This document shows, piece by piece, positions 34,331 to 43,071 of a stretch of DNA of 64,000 bases. The stretch covers positions 35,628 through 99,627 of the forward strand of contig JAJFKP010000037.1 of the NCBI GenBank assembly GCA_021773135.1. Reading direction: 5' to 3'. Position 1 is the first letter of the stretch; every line of letters begins with the position of its first letter. The notes beneath the pieces were generated by a model. It had not been told where the DNA came from. It ran no database searches and worked only from the letters and a program-made list of their open reading frames with translations. The DNA comes from Woeseiaceae bacterium (GTDB taxonomy: Bacteria; Pseudomonadota; Gammaproteobacteria; Steroidobacterales; Woeseiaceae). A program made the translations under genes and the position numbers.

Positions 34331-36391
34331 ATGAACAAGTGGACACATGCATGGTTTCTGCCGCTTACACTGACCATACCGGGTTACGTCGTCGCCCAGG
34401 AAGCATTGGATTCCGCGCCAGAAGATCGCGACGCACCCGAAGAGGAGGTGCTGGTCTGGGGCAGGGCGATTGACCTCGTTGGCGCCGCGGATTCCGCCTC
34501 CGAAGGCATCGTCGGCTACGATGATCTGACCACGCGACCTTTACTTCGCGTTGGTGAGCTCGTCGAGGTCATACCGGGCATGATTGCCACCCAACACAGT
34601 GGCGGCGGCAAGGCGAACCAGTATTTCCTGCGTGGCATCAACCTCGATCACGGCACGGATTTCTCGATACAGTTTGAAGGCATGCCGGTTAATTTCAGGA
34701 CTCATGCACACGGGCAGGGTTACCTGGACATGAATTTCATCATTCCCGAACTCGTGCAAACTATCGAATACAGGAAAGGCACGTATTCCGCAGACGTCGG
34801 CGATTTCTCGGCAGCGAGTTCGAGCAAGTTCAAAACCTATGACAGGCTCGAGAGGGGCTTTGCACAGGTGACCTACGGTACGCAGGACTATGTGCGTGCT
34901 GTCGCGGCTAATTCCTTTGAGATCGGTTCGGGAACGTGGCTGCTGGGTGGCGAGGTTCGACTGTCCGATGGTCCTTGGGAAAACGCGGAAGATGTGCATC
35001 TTTACAACGGCTTCGCGAATTTCTCTACGGAGTGGCGCGGGCGATCGGCCGAATTCATCGCGACGACGTATTCGAATGACTGGAATGCGACTGACCAGAT
35101 TCCCCTGCGCGCCGTCCAATCAGGTGAGCTGGACCGCTTTGGGTTCGTCGATCCATCCGTCGGTGGTGTAACCTTCCGACACAATCTCATCGTGACGCTG
35201 ACGGGGGACCGGACCGGTTACCAGGCATTTGCTTCCCAATACGGACTGAACCTCTTCGGTAACCCCACGTACTTCCTTAACGATCCGGTCAATGGCGACC
35301 AGATCGAGCAGGAGGATCGCCGCTGGATTCTTGGTGGCCGCATTGATCATACTCGGGATTTTAAGTGGAACGGCACAGATGTCGTGCTGAGGGTCGGCGC
35401 AGACACCCGGTTCGACAAGATATCGGACGTTAACCTTTTTCTAACCAACGATCGCAACCGAATTTCGTCCGTTCGCAACGATTCAGTGGACGAGCTGAGC
35501 GTTGGTGCATATGCCGACGTTGAGGTTGGCTGGACCGACCGGTTTCGGACCTCACTTGGCGTGCGCGTGGATCATTTTAGCTGGGACGTACGGGCGCTCC
35601 GCAGCGAGAACTCCGGATCGGGGTCCGATTCCATCGTGAATCCAAAACTGAGCATTGCCTACAATTTCGATGATCAATGGGAGATTTACGCAAACTACGG
35701 CGGCGGCTTTCACTCCAATGACGTTCGTGCGGCACAGCTGAGCGTCGATCCAGTCAGTGGAGACCCTGCCGAGCCGTTCGCCGCCATTGTCGAGGCCGAG
35801 GGTATAGAAACCGGTTTTCGTGCCGAGTTATCAGACCATCTGAATTTTTCCGCGACGTTCTTCTCACTGGAACTCGATTCGGAACTGATCTTCGTAGGCG
35901 ATGCGGGAACCACGGAACCAAACGAAGGCACCGAACGAAAGGGTGTAGAAGCGGCGCTATTCTGGCGTCCGAATGAGCGGCTGGTTCTCGATGCGACTGC
36001 GGCGAAGACTGATGCGAAGTTCAAGAACGCGCCGCCGGGGCAAAACAGTATTCCGGATGCGCATGAAGTTGTCGCCGCTTTCGGGGCGACCGTTACTCTG
36101 GAAAACGGATTTGTTGGCAGTCTGCGCGCCAGGCATTTCGGTGACGCGCCCCTGGCGGAAGATAACTCCGTCAAAAAAGATGGCACAACGCTGGTTAACC
36201 TGGGGCTCGCCTATCCGTTTGGCGACTTCGAGGTTGGGCTGGACGTACTCAATATCTTTGACTCGGACGGCGACGACATCGAGTATTTTTACGCGAGCCG
36301 ACTATTTAGCGAAGCATCGCCCGTCGATGATTTTCATTTTCATCCTGTAGAGCCGCGGGAATTCCGCTTTCGGCTGCGCTACCTGTTCTGA
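34331..36391 (+). CDS. TonB-dependent outer-membrane receptor
   Basis: A 686-residue receptor. A signal peptide (MNKWTHAWFLPLTLTIPG to VVAQE) is followed by a possible TonB box (EEEVLVWGRA) and a plug domain to about residue 170. A 22-stranded barrel ends in the aromatic FRFRLRYLF. The plug contains the His-rich segment NFRTHAHGQGYLD, compatible with metal or metallophore recognition. I placed the start at 34331, with the upstream 41 codons of open frame judged non-coding. It follows HupE by 164 bases and is convergent with the anchor protein. Nickel, cobalt or copper are candidate ligands by association only. Confidence 0.88.
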   Translation: MNKWTHAWFLPLTLTIPGYVVAQEALDSAPEDRDAPEEEVLVWGRAIDLVGAADSASEGIVGYDDLTTRPLLRVGELVEVIPGMIATQHSGGGKANQYFLRGINLDHGTDFSIQFEGMPVNFRTHAHGQGYLDMNFIIPELVQTIEYRKGTYSADVGDFSAASSSKFKTYDRLERGFAQVTYGTQDYVRAVAANSFEIGSGTWLLGGEVRLSDGPWENAEDVHLYNGFANFSTEWRGRSAEFIATTYSNDWNATDQIPLRAVQSGELDRFGFVDPSVGGVTFRHNLIVTLTGDRTGYQAFASQYGLNLFGNPTYFLNDPVNGDQIEQEDRRWILGGRIDHTRDFKWNGTDVVLRVGADTRFDKISDVNLFLTNDRNRISSVRNDSVDELSVGAYADVEVGWTDRFRTSLGVRVDHFSWDVRALRSENSGSGSDSIVNPKLSIAYNFDDQWEIYANYGGGFHSNDVRAAQLSVDPVSGDPAEPFAAIVEAEGIETGFRAELSDHLNFSATFFSLELDSELIFVGDAGTTEPNEGTERKGVEAALFWRPNERLVLDATAAKTDAKFKNAPPGQNSIPDAHEVVAAFGATVTLENGFVGSLRARHFGDAPLAEDNSVKKDGTTLVNLGLAYPFGDFEVGLDVLNIFDSDGDDIEYFYASRLFSEASPVDDFHFHPVEPREFRFRLRYLF

Positions 36392-36394
36392 CGG

Positions 36395-37081
36395 TTACTG
36401 ATACGCGCGCATGATTTCTTCGATGTTGTCGTAGTAGCCGCGGACTTCGAGCACGATCTTGACCGGCTTTTCTTCGATGTTCATCCAGTACCAGCCGTGA
36501 TTGCCGTCAAAAGGCGCTACAATCGAACCCGACGCGGACGGGTCTTCGCTTTCCTTGTAGCGCACCCAGTATTGCTCCGGGTATTTGTCCGTCTCATGCG
36601 GGTCCGCATGAAAATCCGTATAGACGGTTTCACCCTCAACCAGTTTCCACGAATAAACCAGCGCATCGCCCTGTTTCATGTTTGCTTTGACCTCGACGTG
36701 CTCGAGTTCATCCAGCGGGACTTCAATTGTATCGCTGCGAAACGGCGTGGCGTGTGAGCGCGAGAACGGCTCACTCATCACCTCCGGATCATAGTAATCA
36801 AAGTCTTCAGCCGCGGGCGGCTGTGGAAACTGTCCTGCGAGTAATTTCGGCGACGCCTCGGCCGCTGCCGTCGATGGCGCGGGCCCGGTGGCGGCGCCTT
36901 CCAGGTCGGTCAGGCCAAGTTTCGTGCCGATACCGGTCAGGTCCACACCGTATTCTGCCGGCATGATGAATAGGAAGGTCACGACAACCGCGCCAAGCAG
37001 CGTGAAAAAAGCGCTCTTGAAGAGGCTGCTGCTCGACGGGCCGGGTGTGCTGCGAATATTGTCTGAGTCACTCATGGTCAT
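36395..37081 (-). CDS. Single-span membrane anchor protein
   Basis: A 228-residue protein with one membrane helix at about residues 23-43 (FFTLLGAVVVTFLFIMP) and a periplasmic domain of beta character. The domain has recurring aromatic segments (DALVYSWKLVEGETVYTDFH, NHGWYWMNIEEKPVKI). Proteins of this kind are annotated only as transmembrane anchor proteins and are commonly found beside HupE/UreJ and TonB receptor genes. It is convergent with the receptor gene, with three bases between stops. A role as periplasmic partner of the uptake system is inferred. Confidence 0.75.
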   Translation of the reverse strand: MTMSDSDNIRSTPGPSSSSLFKSAFFTLLGAVVVTFLFIMPAEYGVDLTGIGTKLGLTDLEGAATGPAPSTAAAEASPKLLAGQFPQPPAAEDFDYYDPEVMSEPFSRSHATPFRSDTIEVPLDELEHVEVKANMKQGDALVYSWKLVEGETVYTDFHADPHETDKYPEQYWVRYKESEDPSASGSIVAPFDGNHGWYWMNIEEKPVKIVLEVRGYYDNIEEIMRAYQ

Positions 37082-37309
37082 TTAAATGGCACTGAATAAT
37101 GGGATTGCGGTCACATTAGCGTAGTCCGGCCAGACGGGACAAGCAATGTGTAGCGACAGGCACGCTGCCCGTAACAAAGAGCGCCGATTTCGGGCCAGGG
37201 TAAAGGAATGTCAAAGCGTTGGATCATTATCGCTATCCGTGACAGGATACGCCGCCAGAAAGCTTGCGAGCAGGCATTATACGGCCGCATTCAGTATTGT
37301 TCGGATCCT

Positions 37310-39556
37310 ATGAAAACAGCCATGACTAAATTCGTTTCAGTTGCAATTTCATTGCTGCTGTTGGCACAGGCAAATGCCGCCCAGGATATTCAGATGGGTG
37401 ACAAACGGTTTCGCATACATCGAATGACCAGTGCGCCGCAAATAGATGGCGAGCTGGGAGCAAGCGAGTGGGCCGACGCGACGAAAGTAGCAGATCTGCA
37501 TGAAGTGCAGCCGGTTGAATTCAGTGCGCCTTCCGAGAGAACAGAATGGTTCGCGGCCTACGACAACCGCTTTCTTTACATCGCTGCGCATGCGTATGAC
37601 AGTAATCCGGATGCGATCGTCGCACAGACGCTGCGCCAGGGCGGCGGGCTGAACTCCGACGATTTTTTGCGAGTGATCATTGATGCGTTCAACAACAAAC
37701 GCAGCGGCTATTCTTTTACCCTGAACCCCAACAGTGTGCGTGCGGAAGCCATCTACGCGACGCCAACACGGCCCTCAGACGACTGGGATGGCATCTGGCG
37801 TGGTGCGGCGCGGGTAGTAGCTGATGGCTGGGTCATGGAGATGGCCATACCCTTCAATACACTGACATTCGATCCGGGCAACGACACGTGGGGCATTAAT
37901 TTCCAGAGACGAATCGCCCGCCGGAACGAAACGATTGCCTGGCAGTCACGTAACGGTGCAGTGAATCCAACCGTTTCCGGAGAAGCTTTCGGCTTCAACG
38001 ATCTGAGCCAGGGCATCGGCCTGGACGTCATACCATCGGCGAGCACTGTCCATACTGAAGATCGTGAGCTTGGAACGTCCGACATCGAATTCAATCCGTC
38101 CGTCGACATCAATTATAAACTTACGCCATCCATCAACGCGCTGTTGACGTTCAATACTGACTTTGCTGCAACTGAAGTCGACAGTCGCCAGCTGGGCCTG
38201 CAAAGATTCAGCTTGTTTTTCCCGGAGAAGCGTGGATTTTTTCTGACCGATTTTGATATTTTTCAATTCGGTGGTGTGCCACTCGGTGGTGGTGGCGGCG
38301 GCGGCAACAACAGGACCGCTGGTACCCGTTCCGGTACCAATGGTCTCGCGTTTTTCTCACGCCGAATTGGATTGACGAGCGACAATTTGCCGGTCGACAT
38401 CGTGGCAGGCTCCAAAGTCAGCGGCAGGGTCGGGAATTTGGATTTCGGCACGCTCTACATCCGTCAGGACGAGTACGTTAATGACGATTTGCTGCAGATC
38501 GATCAGTCTGATCTCTTCGTGAGCCGGATTTCGAGCGGTGTGCTGGCGGAGTCATCCGTCGGCGCCATCTTTACCCACGGTGATCCGCGCGCGAACGAAT
38601 CCAGTTCGCTCTACGGTGCAGATTTTCTTTACCGCAACACCCGTTTTGGTACAAACCGCTCAATCCAGGGCAACTTCTGGATTCAGAAATCGGATAATGA
38701 GGGCGTTGATGGCAACGACCTCGCCTGGAGCGCGGTGCTCGGTTTCCCGGCGCGGCTCGGATTCGAAGGGGGTGTGCAGATACACGAAGTTGAAGAAAAC
38801 TTTGATCCTGCAATGGGTTTCGCCAATCGCACCGGTGTACGTCTTTACGGCGCCGAATTCGGACATCGGACGGTCCGTAGTGGCAATCCGTTCATACAGG
38901 AAATCAGCCACGGTCTCGAAGTTACCCGGTGGGAGTTCCTCGATACCGGGAATATCCAGTCGCAGGAGATCCAGGCGGATTTCTTCAGCATGCGCTCACG
39001 TGTCGGAGACTTCGGCCGAATGGACGTCAGTTTCCAGACTGAAGGCCTGCTCGACGGGGAGCAACCTCTGGAAGACCTGGGAATCATCATTCCGGCCGGC
39101 GAGTATTCGTTTGAACGTGTCGGCTCATTCATCAGAACTGCTAATGTCAGAAAGTGGAATTTCCAGCTGCGCATTGAAGACGGCGGATTTTTCAACGGCA
39201 ACAGATTCCAGGTACGCCCCGAGATCGGCTGGACGCCAAATGAATATTTCAATATTTCGTTAGAGTACGACCACAACAAGTTTGATTTTCCGGGTGTATC
39301 GGCTATCACCCGGCAGATGACCCTGAAAAGCGAAATTTCGTTCAATTCGCACTGGTCGCTGGTTACACTGGCTCAGTATGACAACATATCCGACGATATT
39401 GGAATCAATGCCAGGTTGCGTTACAACCTGTCCGCCGGGCAGGACCTCTGGTTCGTCCTCAATCACAACATGCACCGCGATATCCTGGTTGAAGATCGAT
39501 TCCGCAGCACGCAATCTGTTGCTGCCGCAAAGATTCGATATACCTTCCGCTACTGA
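37310..39556 (+). CDS. CBM9/DUF5916 outer-membrane protein
   Basis: A 748-residue exported protein with a signal peptide (MKTAMTKFVSVAISLLLLAQ, cleavage near NAAQD). The N-terminal domain (about 40-230) is a CBM9/DOMON-like beta sandwich (LNPNSVRAEAIY, WVMEMAIPFNTL). A DUF5916 region predicted to be a beta barrel follows and ends in IRYTFRY, a typical outer-membrane terminus. The ATG at 37310 gives a clean signal peptide and was preferred over 37208. A Gly-rich loop lies at about residues 325-332. Members are common in marine bacteria, but substrate and role are unknown. The gene has no obvious operon partner. Confidence 0.82.
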   Translation: MKTAMTKFVSVAISLLLLAQANAAQDIQMGDKRFRIHRMTSAPQIDGELGASEWADATKVADLHEVQPVEFSAPSERTEWFAAYDNRFLYIAAHAYDSNPDAIVAQTLRQGGGLNSDDFLRVIIDAFNNKRSGYSFTLNPNSVRAEAIYATPTRPSDDWDGIWRGAARVVADGWVMEMAIPFNTLTFDPGNDTWGINFQRRIARRNETIAWQSRNGAVNPTVSGEAFGFNDLSQGIGLDVIPSASTVHTEDRELGTSDIEFNPSVDINYKLTPSINALLTFNTDFAATEVDSRQLGLQRFSLFFPEKRGFFLTDFDIFQFGGVPLGGGGGGGNNRTAGTRSGTNGLAFFSRRIGLTSDNLPVDIVAGSKVSGRVGNLDFGTLYIRQDEYVNDDLLQIDQSDLFVSRISSGVLAESSVGAIFTHGDPRANESSSLYGADFLYRNTRFGTNRSIQGNFWIQKSDNEGVDGNDLAWSAVLGFPARLGFEGGVQIHEVEENFDPAMGFANRTGVRLYGAEFGHRTVRSGNPFIQEISHGLEVTRWEFLDTGNIQSQEIQADFFSMRSRVGDFGRMDVSFQTEGLLDGEQPLEDLGIIIPAGEYSFERVGSFIRTANVRKWNFQLRIEDGGFFNGNRFQVRPEIGWTPNEYFNISLEYDHNKFDFPGVSAITRQMTLKSEISFNSHWSLVTLAQYDNISDDIGINARLRYNLSAGQDLWFVLNHNMHRDILVEDRFRSTQSVAAAKIRYTFRY

Positions 39557-39596
39557 CTCCCGTCACCCGTGCTGCCCGCGCTAACAGAGACTGCGT

Positions 39597-40862
39597 GTGG
39601 CAATGTTTGACCGTGTTTTCCGCAAGGAATTAAGCGCAAACCGGCCAATTCTGCTGGTCGCTTTTATCTGCATGCTGTTCGCTTTCAGTGCGCCGGCATT
39701 GCTGATTCCGTTTATCTACCCGGATGTCATTCGTGAATTTGGCTGGACACGCGAGCAGGCAACGCTGCTCGCATCGGCGAAATATCTTACCGGCGCAGTA
39801 ATAGCCATCGTAATCGGGCGTTTTATCGATGTGGTCGGCGTCAGGCGGGTCCTCATCGTCGTGTCGACGGCCGGCGGAATCGCGTTGCTCAGTTTTCTGT
39901 GGACACCGGGTCTCGCCGCCTACTACGTGGCAGGCGTCATGCTGGGCATCGCCGGTGCTGGCACGATGGTCTCGATCAAGGTGCTGATATCGCGAACGTT
40001 TCATGAATCACAGGGCACGGCGATGGGTATCGCCATGCTGGGCACCAGCATTGGCACCGTCGTCGTACCGATCGCAATTACCTACCTGATAGAAACCTTT
40101 GGGTGGCGGGCAGGCACTGCAATGCTAAGCGCCGGCGTGTGGCTTGTCGCTCTGCCGCTAATGATATTTTTCCTCAATGACAGCACTTTCGACGGTGATT
40201 CGCCGCCGCTATCCGACGCAACCGGTCTGCCGGCAACTGTCAGCCTGAATGCCGCCGGCGAGCTGATGAAGAAATCGCAATTCTGGATGATTGCCGTCGC
40301 CGTATTTGCGGTAGGTTTCGTTGACCAGGCATTCATTCAGCACCAGGTACTGTACCTGCGCAATGATCTGGGCCTCAGCGCAGCCTATGTGGCGACCGGC
40401 ATCAGTGCGATAGGACTCGTTGGCATCGTTGTCCGTCCACTGGTAGGTGCCGTGTTCGACAGGTGGTCTGTAAGCGGCGTTCGATTTGTTTACTACCTGC
40501 TGTCGCTGGGTTGCCTGGTAGCGTTGTCGGCATTGAATCCATACGTCTTTGCTGCATTTGTGGTACTGCGGGCCATCGGCCATGCCGCCGTCTTGCTGGA
40601 CACAACGGTGCTGGCAAAACACACTTTTGGCCTGGCCAATATCGGCGTCATTCTCGGCGTCCTGACTGCCGCGGTAAATCTGGGTTTTGCAGCAGGTCCC
40701 TGGTTCGTGGCCAGGATGTATGCCAATACCGGATCGTACGGGTCTGCCTTCATGATATGTGCGGTTGTTGGCGTAATGGCAGCCCTTGTATTATTGCCGG
40801 TAAAACCGACTTACTGGCTGCAGCAAAGATATTTTCGCTATCCGATCCAGCCAGTTGATTAA
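39597..40862 (+). CDS. MFS transporter, monocarboxylate/oxalate:formate type
   Basis: A 421-residue, 12-helix carrier. Helix 1-2 has FGWTREQATLLASAKYLTG and loop 2-3 has GRFIDVVGVRRVLIV, resembling the MCT/OFA branch of MFS. The GTG start at 39597 has AGAGA six bases upstream; ATG at 39603 is possible. It lies 40 bases after the DUF5916 gene and 95 bases before yceI. The substrate is probably a small organic anion, which is only a family-level statement. An intrinsic terminator lies 60-86 bases past its stop. Confidence 0.85.
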   Translation: MAMFDRVFRKELSANRPILLVAFICMLFAFSAPALLIPFIYPDVIREFGWTREQATLLASAKYLTGAVIAIVIGRFIDVVGVRRVLIVVSTAGGIALLSFLWTPGLAAYYVAGVMLGIAGAGTMVSIKVLISRTFHESQGTAMGIAMLGTSIGTVVVPIAITYLIETFGWRAGTAMLSAGVWLVALPLMIFFLNDSTFDGDSPPLSDATGLPATVSLNAAGELMKKSQFWMIAVAVFAVGFVDQAFIQHQVLYLRNDLGLSAAYVATGISAIGLVGIVVRPLVGAVFDRWSVSGVRFVYYLLSLGCLVALSALNPYVFAAFVVLRAIGHAAVLLDTTVLAKHTFGLANIGVILGVLTAAVNLGFAAGPWFVARMYANTGSYGSAFMICAVVGVMAALVLLPVKPTYWLQQRYFRYPIQPVD

Positions 40863-40921
40863 TTCTACGCCGTCGGGACCGAGTGCAGGGTTTTCAGTTA
40901 TGCTCGACACAGCATGTTTTC

Positions 40922-40948
40922 GCTGCCTGAATCTGGCAGCTTTTTTTT
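40922..40948 (+). terminator. Intrinsic terminator directly upstream of yceI
   Basis: GCTGCC (40922-40927), seven-base loop, GGCAGC (40935-40940), then eight T residues (40941-40948): a textbook Rho-independent terminator. The T run ends exactly where the yceI ribosome site GGAGG (40949-40953) begins, nine bases before the ATG. It may end the MFS transcript, or act as an attenuator in the yceI leader. Confidence 0.8.
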
Positions 40949-40957
40949 GGAGGTCTC

Positions 40958-41560
40958 ATGAACAAATCTATTCGGTCCTTGGCCGTTACCGCAACCCTGG
41001 CGCTGTCGTTGTCGGCGCATGCCGAACTGGCCGAAATGCCGTCGGGTGCCTATGCCCTGGACAAAACTCACGGCTACATAACTTTTTCTTACAATCACCT
41101 GGGTTTCTCTACACCACACGTGGGTTTTCGCAACTTCGACGTCACGCTCGATCTGGACAGTGACGATATCGAAAAAAGCAGCGTGACCGTGCTGATCGAT
41201 GCGACCAGCATCGACAGTCGTGTCGAGGAATTCAACGGCCACTTAAGTGGCGAAAATTTCTTTGACACCGCAAATCATCCCGAGATCCGTTTTGTCTCGA
41301 CCGAAATCAAGTCAACGGGCAATGACACGTTCGACATCATCGGCGACTTAACGATCAAAGGCACGACCCTGCCGACGGTATTGAGCGCGAAACTGCTGAA
41401 GGCGGCGAATCATCCGATGCGCAAGGTACCGACGATTGGCGCCACCGCGCAAACCTCGGTTATGCGCTCCGACTTTGGAATGACGCGCGGCCTGCCGATG
41501 ATCAGCGATGAGGTCACAATCGATATCTCCGTGGAACTACCGCAAAAATCGGACGATTGA
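40958..41560 (+). CDS. YceI family periplasmic lipid-binding protein
   Basis: A 200-residue exported protein with a signal peptide ending SAHAE. The YceI lipocalin-like fold is evident from YALDKTHGYITFSYNHLGFS and the repeated strand pattern through FDIIGDLTIKGTTLP and MRSDFGMTRGLP. YceI proteins bind polyisoprenoid or amide lipids in the periplasm; several are induced by acid or osmotic stress. GGAGG lies four bases before the ATG, immediately after a terminator hairpin. No partner gene is evident. Confidence 0.92.
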   Translation: MNKSIRSLAVTATLALSLSAHAELAEMPSGAYALDKTHGYITFSYNHLGFSTPHVGFRNFDVTLDLDSDDIEKSSVTVLIDATSIDSRVEEFNGHLSGENFFDTANHPEIRFVSTEIKSTGNDTFDIIGDLTIKGTTLPTVLSAKLLKAANHPMRKVPTIGATAQTSVMRSDFGMTRGLPMISDEVTIDISVELPQKSDD

Positions 41561-41740
41561 GCGGGAGTCGCTGATCGAATGCAGCCCGGGCGTCGCTGAC
41601 GAAAAATTCCCCGGGCTGCTCACAGCGCGGCAGGTGACTCGCGTATAATCAATAATTCACCACCTGGCATGTCCTTATCGGGGCGGGTTCGATAGTATCC
41701 GGGTGCGTTGGAAAAGAATAAAAATCATAAGGGGAGCGTT

Positions 41741-41806
41741 ATGCCTGGCCGCAGGCTGATCATAATTGGCGAATGCAGGGACGCGGGAGCAGCGTTCGAT
41801 GTCTAA
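41741..41806 (+). CDS. Possible 21-residue leader peptide upstream of NRAMP-like gene
   Basis: An ATG with a strong AAGGGGAG site four bases upstream opens a 21-codon frame (MPGRRLIIIG at the start). Its TAA lies at 41804-41806, eight bases into the NRAMP-like gene in another frame. Translation through it would bring ribosomes to the carrier start codon. Whether the peptide is made or is regulatory is unknown. Confidence 0.35.
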   Translation: MPGRRLIIIGECRDAGAAFDV

Positions 41807-43040
41807 TCTGTTCGCCCGTATCGGCCCCGGAATGATGGTTGCAGCGGTCGGCGTAGGGGTTTCGCATCTTGTTCAATCCACCCGGGCTGGCGCCGATTTC
41901 GGCCTGTCACTTGTCTGGCTGGTGATCCTGGTCGTGGTTCTCAAATATCCGGCGTTCCGGTTTGCCGTAGCGTACGCATCAGCAACCGGTCGCAGCCTGA
42001 TTTACGGCTATTCCAGGATCAGTAAAGTCGCCCTGACATGGCTTGGGCTCGCCTCCATTGTCGATATGTTTATCGCCCCGGCCGCGGTCGCACTGGTGAC
42101 CGCGGGGCTCGTTGTCAGCATATTCAATGTCCCTTACAGCGCACCGGTTGTCGCGGTTGGGCTACTGATTTTATCTGCACTGATATTACTCAACGGCCAC
42201 TACATGAAGGCTGAACGCATAATCAAAATTCTGGTGATTGCGTTTTCAGTTTTAACCGTGCTTGCAATGATCTTCGCACTGCCCCTGCTCGGCAGCGACA
42301 ATCGTGCGATTTTTGCAGATCTGAACTACGACCGCTCGCTGCTGCTTTTCATTATCGCGGTGACTGGCTGGATGCCGATGCCGCTGAGTGGCGCGATCTT
42401 TCAGTCCAAATGGATTTGCGAGAAACGCAAGGCCATGGGTGCGGAAAACTTTAACTATGGTCAGGCGCTTACCGATCTTCGCATCGGTTATGGGCTGACC
42501 TTGGTCCTCGCCATCTGTTTCGTAGTGATGGGCACCGCGGTGCTGTTTGAGACCGACCGGGTAGCGCCACAGAATCCCGGAGCGTTTGCGGCCGAGATGC
42601 TCTCGATTTTCACAACCGTTTTCGGCCGCTGGATGTACCCTGTCATTTCCATCGCTGCACTTGCCGTCATGTGGTCTACGCTCATTGCACTCATGGATGG
42701 CTCACCGCGAGTCGTCGACCGCATCGCCAGCTATACGCAGCAGGAACCAGGTCAAACTCGGGACCGCTACACAATGTTCCTGGCGATTCAGATCGTTGGT
42801 ACCATAGTGATTATTCTGTTCCTGATGGGCAGTTTCGTTACCTTTCTGGATTTTGCGACCAGCATGGGCTTTGCAGCGGCACCGGCCATCGCCTATTACA
42901 ATTATCGCGCGGTGACCTCTCCAGAGATTGGCCCGGAATTTCGGCCCGATGCCAAACTCGTTGCCTGGAGCTGGATTAGCATAATATCGTTAACGGGTTT
43001 CGCGCTATCGTATTTCTTGTTCAGGTTTATCCTGGTCTGA
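41799..43040 (+). CDS. NRAMP-like membrane carrier lacking the canonical metal motif
   Basis: A 413-residue carrier with about 11 helices in the LeuT-type fold of the NRAMP family. The usual helix-1 metal motif DPGN is replaced around residues 18-23 (GVGVSH), and helix 6 reads GWMPMPLSG (190-198) instead of MPHN. Other bacterial NRAMP-related proteins share a non-DPGN helix 1, so this is probably not a classical Mn/Fe importer. The ATG at 41799 has GGGAG nine bases upstream and was preferred over TTG at 41766. A TPP-enzyme gene follows after 31 bases and may be cotranscribed. The substrate is unknown. Confidence 0.83.
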   Translation: MSNLFARIGPGMMVAAVGVGVSHLVQSTRAGADFGLSLVWLVILVVVLKYPAFRFAVAYASATGRSLIYGYSRISKVALTWLGLASIVDMFIAPAAVALVTAGLVVSIFNVPYSAPVVAVGLLILSALILLNGHYMKAERIIKILVIAFSVLTVLAMIFALPLLGSDNRAIFADLNYDRSLLLFIIAVTGWMPMPLSGAIFQSKWICEKRKAMGAENFNYGQALTDLRIGYGLTLVLAICFVVMGTAVLFETDRVAPQNPGAFAAEMLSIFTTVFGRWMYPVISIAALAVMWSTLIALMDGSPRVVDRIASYTQQEPGQTRDRYTMFLAIQIVGTIVIILFLMGSFVTFLDFATSMGFAAAPAIAYYNYRAVTSPEIGPEFRPDAKLVAWSWISIISLTGFALSYFLFRFILV

Positions 43041-43071
43041 AGCTACCTGTATTTTTATTGGATAAAATTGC

